Part shown: positions 8,908-18,050 of the stretch, one piece after another
Layout: every line of letters starts with the position of its first letter
Position numbering within the stretch: the stretch's first letter is position 1
Source: Rhodobacteraceae bacterium HTCC2150
GTDB lineage: Bacteria > Pseudomonadota > Alphaproteobacteria > Rhodobacterales > Rhodobacteraceae
Direction of reading: 5' to 3'
Length of the DNA stretch: 64,000 nucleotides
Assembly: GCA_000169395.1 (NCBI GenBank)
Contig: AAXZ01000002.1
Location: 372,001 to 436,000 of the forward strand
The notes under the pieces: model-generated
The model's database searches: none
What the model saw: the letters and a program-made list of their open reading frames with translations, nothing else
Told to the model about the DNA's origin: nothing
Made by a program: the position numbers and the translations under genes

Positions 8908-9468
8908 CTATTTCCCTAGATTAGAAAGCTTTGACTGAAGTTCGGCCAATTGCTTTTTAATGTCGTCTAGTCCTTCGGATTTCTCTTCGGCTTTGGGCTT
9001 TTCTTCGGGCGTTGCTGCCTTTTCACCCATCCATCCACCAGACATCGCCTTTAAGAAGGCCTGTTGCTGCGCTTGCATCGCTTCAAAACCTGGAACGGCC
9101 GCCATTGGATTCGGTATATTTGGCATGCCTTGCGTTAGATTGGTCTGACCATCACGCAACATCTGAAAAGACATCTCTAGGAATTGCGGCACCACGGATT
9201 GGGCCTTGTCAGTGTAACTGCGCACCAAGTCTGTTAACACATCAACGGGTAAAACGTTTTCGCCGCGCCCCTCGTGTTCCGCGATAATTTGCAACAAATA
9301 CTGGCGTGTAAGGTCATTACCGCTTTTCAAATCAATGATCGAGACTTCACGTCCTTCACGAATAAATCCAGCAACATCATCCAGCGTCACGTAGTCACTG
9401 GTTTCGGTGTTGTATAGGCGACGGCTTGCATAACGCTTGATTAACAGCGGGGATTCATTCTTTTTCAC
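8908..9468 (-). CDS. phaR: polyhydroxyalkanoate synthesis repressor PhaR
   Basis: PhaR is a DNA-binding repressor that also binds PHA granules, so phasin genes are released when polymer forms. The N-terminal PHB_acc DNA-binding domain is obvious (LLIKRYASRRLYNTETSDYV, then LDDVAGFIREGREVSI), followed by the second PHB_acc region and a charged, coiled-coil-prone C-terminus. The frame is open further upstream to 9543, but that would read through the phasin terminator at 9532-9556. The GTG at 9466-9468 gives the usual MKKNESP start and a 186-residue protein, the family's normal size. A TGC-rich box lies about 25-35 bases upstream (9491-9504), so autoregulation is likely. Confidence 0.92.
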   Translation of the reverse strand: MKKNESPLLIKRYASRRLYNTETSDYVTLDDVAGFIREGREVSIIDLKSGNDLTRQYLLQIIAEHEGRGENVLPVDVLTDLVRSYTDKAQSVVPQFLEMSFQMLRDGQTNLTQGMPNIPNPMAAVPGFEAMQAQQQAFLKAMSGGWMGEKAATPEEKPKAEEKSEGLDDIKKQLAELQSKLSNLGK

Positions 9469-9490
9469 CTGAGCGTCCGATCTCAAATTG

Positions 9491-9504
9491 TTGCACTGCA
9501 GCGT
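9491..9504. promoter_or_regulatory. putative PhaR box upstream of phaR
   Basis: TTGCACTGCAGCGT reads ACGCTGCAGTGCAA on the other strand, nearly the same as the box upstream of the phasin gene at 10154-10167. PhaR is known to bind TGC-rich sequences of the CTGC-N3/4-GCAG kind. The site is 23 bases upstream of the phaR GTG. Confidence 0.5.
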
Positions 9505-9531
9505 ATGGTAGGACAGCCCTAGACAAAAAGA

Positions 9532-9556
9532 AAGGGCGTGCATCGAGCACGCCCTT
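9532..9556 (-). terminator. rho-independent terminator of the phasin gene
   Basis: AAGGGCGTGC and GCACGCCCTT form a perfect 10-bp stem around a five-base loop. Read on the minus strand it is followed by TCTTTTTG, and it lies 54 bases after the phasin stop codon. Confidence 0.85.
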
Positions 9557-9609
9557 AAAAAATCGAAGATCTGAAGGAGGGAGGAGTATCAGATCAATTC
9601 AATTTGAAT

Positions 9610-10053
9610 TTATTTAGCAGCAGCTTTTTTAGAAACTTTTGCTACTTCTTCAGTTGCTTTTTTAACAGCTGCAGAAGCTTCTTTTTGGATGTCTTTGCCA
9701 GAAGCCATCATCAATTCAACTGTTTCCATTTGAACTTTTTTGGCGATTTCAGCGAAAGCAGCCATGTTTTCAGCGGCAGCTTCTGAAGAAGTTGTTGCGA
9801 AGTCTGCAACAGCTTTTGAATAATCTGCAGGCTCTTCTTTAGTCGCAGCAACAACACCCATTTTGTTCAATGTGTCTTTTGTCCATGCGTTGGATACTTC
9901 AGCAGATTTTTCTGCAGCTTCCAAAGCAACTTGTGACATTTTCTGACCCAAAGCAGCAGAGTTTTTGAACGCGTCGTCAAACGCAGACGTGTCAAATTTC
10001 AAGTTAGCGAATGCATCTTGGAAGGCTTTTGTGAAATCAGCAGGGTTGTTCAT
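9610..10053 (-). CDS. phaP: phasin family protein (PHA granule surface protein)
   Basis: A 147-residue alanine- and lysine-rich helical protein of the phasin family. Phasins coat polyhydroxyalkanoate granules and set their number and size. The sequence is almost entirely amphipathic helix without cysteine, and the C-terminus is a lysine/alanine tail. The ribosome site AGGA stands about 8 bases before the ATG. It lies between phaC and phaR on the same strand, with its own terminator downstream and two TGC-rich boxes upstream, the arrangement expected of the main PhaR-repressed gene. Its low-complexity codon use (many GCT, GCA and AAA) suggests high expression. Confidence 0.9.
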   Translation of the reverse strand: MNNPADFTKAFQDAFANLKFDTSAFDDAFKNSAALGQKMSQVALEAAEKSAEVSNAWTKDTLNKMGVVAATKEEPADYSKAVADFATTSSEAAAENMAAFAEIAKKVQMETVELMMASGKDIQKEASAAVKKATEEVAKVSKKAAAK

Positions 10054-10123
10054 TTTATTTTCCTAATCAGTGAAACATCGGGGAGGGACAATGTTTCGTT
10101 TCAATTCTGAAAATAGATATAGA

Positions 10124-10137
10124 TGCTGCGGTGCGGC
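10124..10137. promoter_or_regulatory. putative PhaR box, first of two upstream of the phasin gene
   Basis: TGCTGCGGTGCGGC matches the local consensus GCTGCAGTGC with two changes. It lies 71 bases upstream of the phasin start, in the right place to overlap a promoter. Confidence 0.42.
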
Positions 10138-10153
10138 ATATCAAGTATTTTTT

Positions 10154-10167
10154 CTGCACTGCAGCAT
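10154..10167. promoter_or_regulatory. putative PhaR box, second of two upstream of the phasin gene
   Basis: CTGCACTGCAGCAT contains an exact CTGC-N3-GCAG, the TGC-rich arrangement reported for PhaR binding. It lies about 100 bases upstream of the phasin start and is the best of the four copies seen here. Confidence 0.55.
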
Positions 10168-10190
10168 ATTTTATTTTTTATTGTTATAAT

Positions 10191-11987
10191 TCAATTTTTT
10201 GATTTTGATAAAACATAAGTACCAGGTGCTTCGCATAACACCGGAAACGTTTTTGTTCCGACTTTTCGCGCCGGAATCATATCCTCGGAGCGGCCGGACA
10301 ACCATTTTTCCCACACAGGCCACCATGAACCAGCTGTCAATTCAGCGTTCTCGCGCCATGTTTCAGGATCAGTTAGGTTGGTGTTCGTATAATGGCCGTA
10401 TTTATTTTTGCTGGGTGGATTAACAATACCCGCGATATGCCCAGATTGGCTCATGACGAATGTTTTATCTTTGCTGCCCATTTGGCGTACGCCATTCAAG
10501 CTGGCATCCCAAGCGGCGATATGGTCGGTTTCACAACCGATGGCAAAGATTGGCTGTTTTACGTCGGCCAAGGTTACACTGTCGTCACCAAGGGGAAATC
10601 CATCAAGTGCAAATTCGTTTTTCTGACACAGCTGACGCAGATATTTCACCGCCATGCGGCCAGGCAGATTGGTGCTATCGGAATTCCAGTATAACAAATC
10701 AAAAACGGGCGGGGCCTCACCCATCATATAAGATTTGATCGCCGGTCCATAAATTAGATCATTTGGGCGCAGGTATGAAAACGTTCTGGTCATGAACACA
10801 GATTCCAAAACGCCCGTTTCCACGACTTGGCGCTCAATACCATCCACAAAATCATCATCCAAGAACACGGCCATTTCGCCTTGATCAGAAAAATCGGTAA
10901 TGGTCGTAAACAACGTCACTGATTTAATGCTGTCATCCCCGCGTTGGGAAAGCAAAGCTGCCGTCAAGGACAGCGTGGTGCCACCAATGCAGTATCCAAT
11001 GGCATTAACTTGCGGCTCATTCGTGATGCTTTTTACCGCTTCAATGGCTTTGAGATATCCATTGTGGACGTAATCAACCATGCCAGTGTCGGCATAGCTG
11101 GCGTCAGGGTTAACCCAAGACACCATGAAAACTGTATACCCTTGTTCTGTCAGCCACTTCACAAACGAATTGGCTGGTTTCAAATCGAGAATATAATACT
11201 TGTTGATCCACGGCGGGAAAATCACGATGGGTGTTTTATGGACTTGCTCGGTTTTCGCTTCATATTGGATAAGTTCCAACATTTTGTTGCGGAAAACCAC
11301 ACCACCGGGTGAATTGGCTAGGTTTTCACCAACTTCAAACGCGCCTTGATCGGCGAGAGTGACCAACAACTCGCCATTGTTGTTTTCCAAATCGCGCACC
11401 ATGTTTTCCATGCCGTCGACCAAGGATTGCCCTTCGGTTTCCATGGCTTTTTCTATGGCAGCAGGATTAGTCGCCAAGAAATTGGTCGGGGCCATCATAT
11501 CGACGATTTGTTTTGAAAAGAACGTGAGACGGTTTTTTTCACGCGCTGAAAGCCCCTCCAAATCCGCAACACTGTCTTCCACAGCCTGCGAGGACAATAG
11601 ATACTGTTGTTTCACCATATTGAAAAACGGATTATCCTGCCACATCGGGTGGGAAAAACGGCGATCAGCCTTTGTTTCAGTAACGGCGGTATCATCACCT
11701 GTCAGTGACTTTCCCGTTTCCACAACTTGCGCCATGGACTTGGTCCAATATTCAGCCTGTTGGGCAAATATCTTTGCAGGATTGCTCATCGCGTCGCTGA
11801 AATATGCCTCAAAGGCTTTGCTGAACAACTCGTTACCCGGCCCTGCCAAACCTGGATCAGCGGATTTCTTGTTAGCAATGGCGGTTGTCATGCGTTCAGA
11901 CAATTTTTCCATCTTAGCAATATTAGCCTGAAAGGCCGCAATATGTTCGCCAGTTGGTTCAGTTTCAGAAGCCATTGTAATCGCCAT
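10191..11987 (-). CDS. phaC: class I poly(3-hydroxyalkanoate) polymerase PhaC
   Basis: The 598-residue size is typical for class I synthases, which polymerise (R)-3-hydroxyacyl-CoA at the granule surface. The lipase-like box is GYCIGG with nucleophile Cys333. The other catalytic residues are Asp488 (in CETDHIAAW) and His517 (in SQSGHIAGIVNPP). The variable N-terminal domain comes first, then the PhaC N-domain (about 110-270) and the alpha/beta-hydrolase core. The start at 11987 begins MAITMASE; a second ATG four codons later is possible. It is divergent from phaZ, with about 100 bases between them and a TGC-rich box in the gap, and is followed by the phasin and phaR. Confidence 0.97.
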   Translation of the reverse strand: MAITMASETEPTGEHIAAFQANIAKMEKLSERMTTAIANKKSADPGLAGPGNELFSKAFEAYFSDAMSNPAKIFAQQAEYWTKSMAQVVETGKSLTGDDTAVTETKADRRFSHPMWQDNPFFNMVKQQYLLSSQAVEDSVADLEGLSAREKNRLTFFSKQIVDMMAPTNFLATNPAAIEKAMETEGQSLVDGMENMVRDLENNNGELLVTLADQGAFEVGENLANSPGGVVFRNKMLELIQYEAKTEQVHKTPIVIFPPWINKYYILDLKPANSFVKWLTEQGYTVFMVSWVNPDASYADTGMVDYVHNGYLKAIEAVKSITNEPQVNAIGYCIGGTTLSLTAALLSQRGDDSIKSVTLFTTITDFSDQGEMAVFLDDDFVDGIERQVVETGVLESVFMTRTFSYLRPNDLIYGPAIKSYMMGEAPPVFDLLYWNSDSTNLPGRMAVKYLRQLCQKNEFALDGFPLGDDSVTLADVKQPIFAIGCETDHIAAWDASLNGVRQMGSKDKTFVMSQSGHIAGIVNPPSKNKYGHYTNTNLTDPETWRENAELTAGSWWPVWEKWLSGRSEDMIPARKVGTKTFPVLCEAPGTYVLSKSKN

Positions 11988-12001
11988 TTTTCAATTATTT
12001 C

Positions 12002-12014
12002 GCACCTGCAGCAT
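12002..12014. promoter_or_regulatory. putative PhaR box in the phaC-phaZ divergent promoter region
   Basis: GCACCTGCAGCAT reads ATGCTGCAGGTGC on the other strand, the same core as the phasin boxes with one extra base in the middle. It lies 15 bases upstream of phaC and 76 bases upstream of phaZ. Confidence 0.42.
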
Positions 12015-12089
12015 AATTCAACTTGCCAAAATTAGCAAAGGCGAGGATTGTCACAGGCAACAACGTGTACTTAGGATGGGTGTTTTTTA

Positions 12090-13382
12090 ATGGAATATAT
12101 GGCTCGATACGACTTTATGGACACCATCAGAATCACAAATCAGTGGTTTGGCGCCAGTACAAAAGCCATGGCTTCTTATCCAATGTTTGGGATTATTCCT
12201 AATCCTGCAATAGAATGGGCTGCGGCATTTGGTCAGGTCGTGGAACACAGTTTTGCGCGCATAGATGTTAAACCCGATTGGAACATCAGCACCATCATCG
12301 GCCCCAAAGGAAATGAACGTGTTGTACGCGACGAAATCGTTGTTGCGCGGCCATTTGGGGATTTGATCCGTTTCCGCGTTCAAGGACGGCCAGAACAATC
12401 GCGCAAAGTTCTGCTGGTTGCGCCCATGTCCGGTCATTATGCAACATTGCTTCGCTCAACCGTGAACAGCCTATTGCCCGATGCCGAGGTGTTCATAACT
12501 GATTGGCACAATGCCCGCGATATTCCGGTTTCCGAAGGCAAGTTTGATATTGAAGATTACACGCAATACCTAGTTGATTTCATGAAGGAAATGGGCCCAG
12601 ACACGCATGTAATTGCTGTTTGCCAACCCGCCCCTCTTGCGCTTGCTGCAACGGCTTTGTTGGCCGAAGAACAGCCAGAGGCACAACCACGCACTTTGAC
12701 ACTAATTGGTGGCCCGATTGATCCGGACGCAACGCCAACCGATGTGACAGATTTTGGCGCTCGTGTAACGATGGGCCAACTTGAAAAAACGGCTATTCAA
12801 CGGGTCGGTTACAAATACAAGGGTGTGGGCCGCAAGGTTTACCCAGGTCTGTTGCAATTGACGTCGTTCATATCAATGAATGTTAAAACGCATTCAAAGG
12901 CTTTTGCGGATCAAATCACGGCTGTTGCCAATGGAACAGCGTCAGATCACGACAAACATAACAAGTTTTACGACGAATACCTTGCCGTGATGGACATGAC
13001 AGCTGAATTCTACCTTTCTACAGTAGAGCGTATTTTCAAGGGCCGTGAAATTGCCGACAACAAGTTTACCGTTGGTGGTAAATTGGTCGACATCAGCAAA
13101 ATCACAACCGTTGCTGTAAAAACCGTCGAAGGCAGCAAGGATGACATTTCCGCACCAGGTCAATGTGTCGCCGCCTTGGATTTGCTGACTGGATTGCCAG
13201 ACAGCAAAAAGCGTCAGCATCTAGAAGACGGCGCAGGTCACTATGGCATTTTTGCAGGCAAGTCTTGGCGCAACAACATTCGCCCGATGGTTTTAGAGTT
13301 TATCGACGAAAACGCTAACGTTGCACCAGTTGAAAAACAGAAAAAAGTTGTCGCAATTAAGCCTGCTGCATCCAAGTCATAA
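12090..13382 (+). CDS. phaZ: intracellular polyhydroxyalkanoate depolymerase PhaZ
   Basis: A 430-residue protein of the intracellular PHB depolymerase family (PhaZ1 type), which mobilises stored polymer. No signal peptide is seen. The nucleophile is a cysteine in place of the usual lipase serine: VIAVCQPA, Cys178, as in the Ralstonia enzyme family. The GHYGIFAGKSWR segment near residue 385 holds the catalytic histidine. The ATG at 12090 has no strong ribosome site. The last 26 bases overlap the 3' end of the convergent hydrolase gene. Divergence from phaC lets synthesis and breakdown share a control region. Confidence 0.94.
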   Translation: MEYMARYDFMDTIRITNQWFGASTKAMASYPMFGIIPNPAIEWAAAFGQVVEHSFARIDVKPDWNISTIIGPKGNERVVRDEIVVARPFGDLIRFRVQGRPEQSRKVLLVAPMSGHYATLLRSTVNSLLPDAEVFITDWHNARDIPVSEGKFDIEDYTQYLVDFMKEMGPDTHVIAVCQPAPLALAATALLAEEQPEAQPRTLTLIGGPIDPDATPTDVTDFGARVTMGQLEKTAIQRVGYKYKGVGRKVYPGLLQLTSFISMNVKTHSKAFADQITAVANGTASDHDKHNKFYDEYLAVMDMTAEFYLSTVERIFKGREIADNKFTVGGKLVDISKITTVAVKTVEGSKDDISAPGQCVAALDLLTGLPDSKKRQHLEDGAGHYGIFAGKSWRNNIRPMVLEFIDENANVAPVEKQKKVVAIKPAASKS

Positions 13383-14058
13383 GCGCGGCGTTCACAGCAC
13401 GGGGTTGTTCGGCAGACGCTATGTAAGCCGAATTTGGGATAATCTCGATCGATGCATCTTCGATCAGGTTAGCAGCAAACTCGTGACGTTTTATTTGGGT
13501 TTGTTGATTTAGCTGACCGCACATAATCATCGTTTTAAATCCTCGCATTCGACGTAACATGCCTTGTTGATCTGGTCGACGTTGCAATGCGCGGGCTTGG
13601 TTTTGGTAATAATCAGGGCCCAAGTCGGTGGCCATTGCCAGTACAAATTCAAGATATTCATTGCTGGGTTGTTGGTCTTGTGGAAAGTGCGCCAAAATAT
13701 CCTCGCGCATTACGTCACGAAGACGCCCTGCCCGTACACGCGCCATCTGAACGTCTCGTTCTGCAGCAATGGTAGCGGTTTCATACATATAGTGTGCGTC
13801 AATCAAAGCCAATCGTGTCAGTCGACCTGGCGCGCGTCGCGCAATTTCCAAAGCTACGGTGCCGCCCAAGCCAAACCCGGCCAGCGCAAATTTTTCTGGT
13901 GCTGCTTCCAGCGCAGATTGCGCCATCGCCTCAATTGAATCGACATTTTTCAAAGGTGGAAAATGCAATGCACATTCCCGGCTCAGTCCCATCAACTGTG
14001 GTTGGAACGCCCGAAAATCACACATCATCGGGGGTAAAAGGACCAATGGCTCGTTCAT
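13357..14058 (-). CDS. alpha/beta hydrolase fold protein without the nucleophile serine
   Basis: A 233-residue cytoplasmic alpha/beta hydrolase. The strand-turn-helix that should hold the nucleophile reads LAGFGLGGTVAL, so the G-x-S-x-G position is Gly63 (codon GGC) rather than serine. AGC would need a single base change. The fold otherwise looks whole: LALIDAHY follows, and there is an oxyanion-type N-terminus (LLPPMMCD). It may be a non-catalytic pseudo-hydrolase or use another residue. Its 3' end overlaps phaZ by 26 bases in convergent orientation; GGGGAACA precedes the ATG. A link to PHA turnover is only positional. Confidence 0.8.
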   Translation of the reverse strand: MNEPLVLLPPMMCDFRAFQPQLMGLSRECALHFPPLKNVDSIEAMAQSALEAAPEKFALAGFGLGGTVALEIARRAPGRLTRLALIDAHYMYETATIAAERDVQMARVRAGRLRDVMREDILAHFPQDQQPSNEYLEFVLAMATDLGPDYYQNQARALQRRPDQQGMLRRMRGFKTMIMCGQLNQQTQIKRHEFAANLIEDASIEIIPNSAYIASAEQPRAVNAALMTWMQQA

Positions 14059-14141
14059 TTCAGTATGTTCCCCTGTATTTCTATTTTGTTTTTCTTATTT
14101 TGGCACCTATGCCTAGAAAATCGTTATAGGTCGAGAATATT

Positions 14142-14894
14142 TTAACTAATTATCTCAAAAACATCTGTGATAGCGTCCTCGGTGGCTTTCAGGGATGGTG
14201 CGTCGGAAAAACGATGGTCCGCGCCTTTGAACAGGGAAAGACGCATATCTGGTCCTGTTGCATGTTCCAAAAGCCTAAGCGCCACAGTCATATCCACATC
14301 GGCATCCGCAGTGCCTTGCAGGAACCGAACTGGGAAAGGCAAATCAAGCGGGCTGCGCAAGACCAAATTATCGCGTCCCTCGGTGATTAGCTTTTCCGTT
14401 ATGACGTACGGTTCGCCGTATTCCGACGGCAATGCCACCTGCCCATCAACCTTTAGTGCCTCGCGTTGCGCTTCATCAAATCCTGCCCACATACTGTCCT
14501 CGGTGAAATCAGGGGCCGCCGCTATCGTGACAAGACCTGCAAACTTCGCGGGCATTTCACGGGCTAATAACAACGATATCCAGCCCCCCATTGAGGAACC
14601 CACAATTACTTGCGGTCCTTGGGTTACGGCCTTAACAATTTCAGCGGCATCCGCGGCCCATTCGCCAATGGCGCCCTTGGTAAATTCGCCTGACGACTGC
14701 CCATGCCCCGAATAATCAAACCGCAAAAATGCACGGCCTTGTGCAACGGCCCATTTTTCTAAATGAACCGCCTTAGTGCCGCCCATGTCAGATTTAAAAC
14801 CACCCAAAAAGACAACACCAGGCTGTTTGCCATCTGTGTAATGATAAGCAAGGGTACGGTTTGTTTGTGTTTGGAAATATTTGAGCGATTGCAT
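14142..14894 (-). CDS. alpha/beta hydrolase (ABHD10-like serine esterase family)
   Basis: A 250-residue soluble alpha/beta hydrolase with an intact elbow, GSSMGG (nucleophile Ser101). The catalytic acid is probably the aspartate in GTADADVD and the histidine is in GADHRFSD near the C-terminus. The N-terminal FLGGFKSDMGGTKA and RFDYSGHGQSSG segments are characteristic of the ABHD10/mitochondrial palmitoyl-thioesterase-like group. It follows the previous gene on the same strand by 83 bases. The substrate is unknown; short acyl esters or thioesters are plausible. Confidence 0.85.
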   Translation of the reverse strand: MQSLKYFQTQTNRTLAYHYTDGKQPGVVFLGGFKSDMGGTKAVHLEKWAVAQGRAFLRFDYSGHGQSSGEFTKGAIGEWAADAAEIVKAVTQGPQVIVGSSMGGWISLLLAREMPAKFAGLVTIAAAPDFTEDSMWAGFDEAQREALKVDGQVALPSEYGEPYVITEKLITEGRDNLVLRSPLDLPFPVRFLQGTADADVDMTVALRLLEHATGPDMRLSLFKGADHRFSDAPSLKATEDAITDVFEIIS

Positions 14895-14968
14895 GAGAAA
14901 CCTTTTTACGCCAGCGTGTTAGATACGCGTCAATAAAAGGTTATTCTTTTATCACGTCAACCGACAGC

Positions 14969-15727
14969 CTAGCCCGATCGACGTTTTGCCAACTTCTCTG
15001 CAAAGGACGATGAAACAGGCACTTCATACCCGTCCTGCATCACAAGGAAAGTTTTACCATCGCGCGCAACCTTTTTTTGTACCTTTCGTGTAGCAATCCA
15101 ATGGGAACGATGCACTTGCAAGCCTGGGTAACCTGACAGTTCTTTGATCGCATCAGCGAGGCGCATACGTACCATTTCATGACCCTGATCGGAATAAACG
15201 TCCAAATAATGATCAGATGCACTGATACGGATTAAACGTGACCGACCGCGTTGCCGTAAACGCAATAAAAAGGGTGAACGTTGGATCGCTGGATCTTTCG
15301 TCGTGGCGCGAAAGGTGATGTGTTCAGTTGCTCGTAAAATCATCGCAATAGAAAAATTGGCGGCAAAAAAACGAATGTACTCTGGAATTGTCCAAGCAAT
15401 GTCAAAAAACAACGCAAAAATACCAATCTGCGTCAGGGTCAAAACCGGTGCCAAAACCATTTGCATGATCAAGCTTCGCTTGGTGTATGTCACCCCCCGC
15501 AGAAGATTTTCACCAACAATGTCGGCAACAAGATAGGTAAGGGTCCAAACGATGATTGCGGTGGAAAGATAGGAAAAACAGTACAGATTGATTTCGCCAA
15601 TCGGGCTCCACATTGGCATAGCCGCAACGCCAACGCCTATACAGCCCAACACAAAAACCGCCACAAGGGGATCAAATAATCTGCGTTCGGATTCAAAGTT
15701 CTGGATTATATTACTTGCTGGCACCAC
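14969..15727 (-). CDS. membrane-bound LytTR DNA-binding domain protein
   Basis: A 252-residue protein. The N-terminal half has about four hydrophobic segments (roughly residues 20-40, 48-70, 86-108 and 116-136). The C-terminal half is a LytTR DNA-binding domain, with IRISASDHYLDVYSDQGHEMVRM and VHRSHWIATRKV as its hallmark strands. It is an orphan one-component regulator tethered to the membrane; no histidine kinase is next to it. It is divergent from thrS with about 230 bases between. The signal and targets are unknown. Confidence 0.85.
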   Translation of the reverse strand: MVPASNIIQNFESERRLFDPLVAVFVLGCIGVGVAAMPMWSPIGEINLYCFSYLSTAIIVWTLTYLVADIVGENLLRGVTYTKRSLIMQMVLAPVLTLTQIGIFALFFDIAWTIPEYIRFFAANFSIAMILRATEHITFRATTKDPAIQRSPFLLRLRQRGRSRLIRISASDHYLDVYSDQGHEMVRMRLADAIKELSGYPGLQVHRSHWIATRKVQKKVARDGKTFLVMQDGYEVPVSSSFAEKLAKRRSG

Positions 15728-15960
15728 AATTCCACACTCAACCTACTACTCTTACGATACGTTTATAACTGATCAAAAACCATTGGATAGTTATCTCAAA
15801 GTACAACTAGGGGCCAAGGGGAACAGCCAAGATCTTTTGACAACTCACCTATGCACGGCATGCAGAACTTGACACTGCCGCCAAGTCGCCTAAATGTGCG
15901 GGCACAAACATACCCGCAACCGGGCGTTCAGTGGGCGCCAAACCGACGAGGAGCAGTCAT

Positions 15961-17910
15961 ATGCCCAACAATGTCACCCTTACATTTCCTGACGGCAATA
16001 CACGCGAGGTTCCTGCGGGAACAACCGCTGGCGAAGTTGCGTCAGGTATTTCAACATCCCTCGGCAAGAAAGCGATTTCCGCGCAGGTTAATGGCGAACA
16101 TTTCGATCTGGCCTGGCCGATTGAAAATGATGCCAGCATTGCCATCAACACCATGAAAGAAACCGGTCCAGCACTCGAGCTGATCCGTCACGATTTCGCA
16201 CACGTCATGGCCCGCGCTGTTCAAGCCCTTTGGCCAGATGTGAAGGTTACAATTGGACCAGTGATTGAAAACGGTTGGTACTATGACTTTGATCGTACAG
16301 AGCCTTTCACACCAGAAGATTTGGGTGCCATCGAGAAGAAGATGAAAGAGATCATCAATCTTCGTGATGTTGTCAAAACCGAGGTTTGGGATCGCGCGCG
16401 CGCCATTCAGCACTACAATGATTTGGGCGAGCCATACAAAGTAGAACTGATTGAATCCATTCCAGGTGACGAACCATTGCGCATGTATTGGCATGGCGAG
16501 TGGCAAGATTTGTGCCGTGGGCCACACTTGCAACACACAGGGCAATTGCCAGCTGATGCCTTTAAATTGATGTCGGTTGCTGGTGCCTATTGGCGCGGCG
16601 ATTCCGATCGCGCCATGTTGCAACGCATCTATGGTGTGGCTTTCCAAAACAAAGAGGGTCTTCGCGACCACATGACATTTCTTGAGGAGGCCGCCAAACG
16701 GGATCACCGCAAGTTGGGCCGCGATATGGATTTGTTCCACATGCAAGAAGAGGCACCAGGTCAAGTATTCTGGCATCCCAACGGATGGCGTATCTATACA
16801 ACTTTGCAAGACTTCATGCGTCGCAAACAAGTTGCGGGTGGTTATGTCGAAGTGAACACACCGCAAGTTGTTGATCGTAAATTGTGGGAAGCATCCGGCC
16901 ACTGGGAAAAATACCAAGAAAACATGTTCATTGTTGAGGTCGATGAAGAACATGCCCGTGAAAAAGCGGTCAACGCGCTTAAGCCGATGAACTGTCCGTG
17001 CCACGTTCAGATTTTCAACGTTGGTTTGAAATCCTATCGTGATCTGCCCATTCGTATGGCGGAATTTGGATCTTGTAACCGGTATGAACCCTCTGGTGCC
17101 TTGCACGGTATTATGCGCGTGCGTGGATTTACACAGGATGATGGGCATATCTTCTGTGAAGAAAGCCAAATCGAAGAAGAAACAGCCATTTATATTGAAT
17201 TCCTAACGAGCATTTACAAGGACCTTGGCTTTGAAAATTTCCGCGTGAAGTTTTCTGATCGCCCAGAAGTGCGCGCCGGTTCGGACGAGGTGTGGGATCG
17301 CGCAGAAACCGCTTTGCTAAATGCAACGCGTGCTGCGGGCATTGAACCTGAAATGAACCCAGGCGAAGGGGCGTTCTACGGACCCAAATTGGAATTTGTG
17401 CTTACAGATGCAATTGGCCGAGATTGGCAGTGCGGCACGCATCAAGTTGATTTCGTTTTACCCGAACGTCTGGACGCAAACTATGTTGGTCAAGACGGTG
17501 CTAAACATCGCCCCGTTATGTTGCACCGTGCAACGCTGGGATCATTTGAACGCTTCATTGGTATCTTGATCGAAGAACACGCAGGCAAACTGCCATTCTG
17601 GCTGGCCCCTCGTCAGGTTGTTGTGGCCTCCATTGTCACTGATGCAAATGATTACGCACAAGAAGTGGTTGCTGAATTGCGCGCCGCTGGTGTTCTTGCA
17701 GAAGCGGATATCCGCAATGAGAAGATCAACTATAAGGTCCGCGAACATTCACTGGGCAAAGTGCCGGTGATTCTGGCCGTGGGTATGAAAGAAGTCGCCG
17801 AACGGACCGTCTCGGTACGTCGTTTGGGTCAAAAACAATCAACTGTCCAAGAATTGGGCGAAGTAGTCCCCGCGTTGGCCATTGAGGCCACACCCCCTGA
17901 TTTGGTGTAG
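15961..17910 (+). CDS. thrS: threonyl-tRNA synthetase
   Basis: A 649-residue class II synthetase. It has the TGS domain (first 60 residues), the editing domain ([14 protein letters not shown] holds the HxxxH-type zinc site) and the catalytic core with [10 protein letters not shown] (the zinc cysteine). Motif 2 is [19 protein letters not shown], and the C-terminal anticodon-binding domain is intact. The ATG at 15961 follows GACGAGGAG; an in-frame upstream codon at 15931 is not needed. A strong terminator follows 33 bases after the stop. It charges tRNA-Thr and is housekeeping. Confidence 0.98.
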   Translation: MPNNVTLTFPDGNTREVPAGTTAGEVASGISTSLGKKAISAQVNGEHFDLAWPIENDASIAINTMKETGPALELIRHDFAHVMARAVQALWPDVKVTIGPVIENGWYYDFDRTEPFTPEDLGAIEKKMKEIINLRDVVKTEVWDRARAIQHYNDLGEPYKVELIESIPGDEPLRMYWHGEWQDLCRGPHLQHTGQLPADAFKLMSVAGAYWRGDSDRAMLQRIYGVAFQNKEGLRDHMTFLEEAAKRDHRKLGRDMDLFHMQEEAPGQVFWHPNGWRIYTTLQDFMRRKQVAGGYVEVNTPQVVDRKLWEASGHWEKYQENMFIVEVDEEHAREKAVNALKPMNCPCHVQIFNVGLKSYRDLPIRMAEFGSCNRYEPSGALHGIMRVRGFTQDDGHIFCEESQIEEETAIYIEFLTSIYKDLGFENFRVKFSDRPEVRAGSDEVWDRAETALLNATRAAGIEPEMNPGEGAFYGPKLEFVLTDAIGRDWQCGTHQVDFVLPERLDANYVGQDGAKHRPVMLHRATLGSFERFIGILIEEHAGKLPFWLAPRQVVVASIVTDANDYAQEVVAELRAAGVLAEADIRNEKINYKVREHSLGKVPVILAVGMKEVAERTVSVRRLGQKQSTVQELGEVVPALAIEATPPDLV

Positions 17911-17942
17911 TTATCACGCACCATCAAACGCTTAGATCTTTT

Positions 17943-17976
17943 AACACCGTCCCAATGACATTGGGGCGGTGTTTTT
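17943..17976 (+). terminator. rho-independent terminator after thrS
   Basis: AACACCGTCCCAAT (17943-17956) pairs with ATTGGGGCGGTGTT (17960-17973), 14 positions with one T-G wobble, around loop GAC and followed by TTTTT. Confidence 0.92.
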
Positions 17977-18050
17977 CCCCGTAACATTTTATCTATTAAT
18001 TGGCATTTAGTCCCTGTGTCCTAAGCATGTTGCTTAACTGGGGAACTGAA

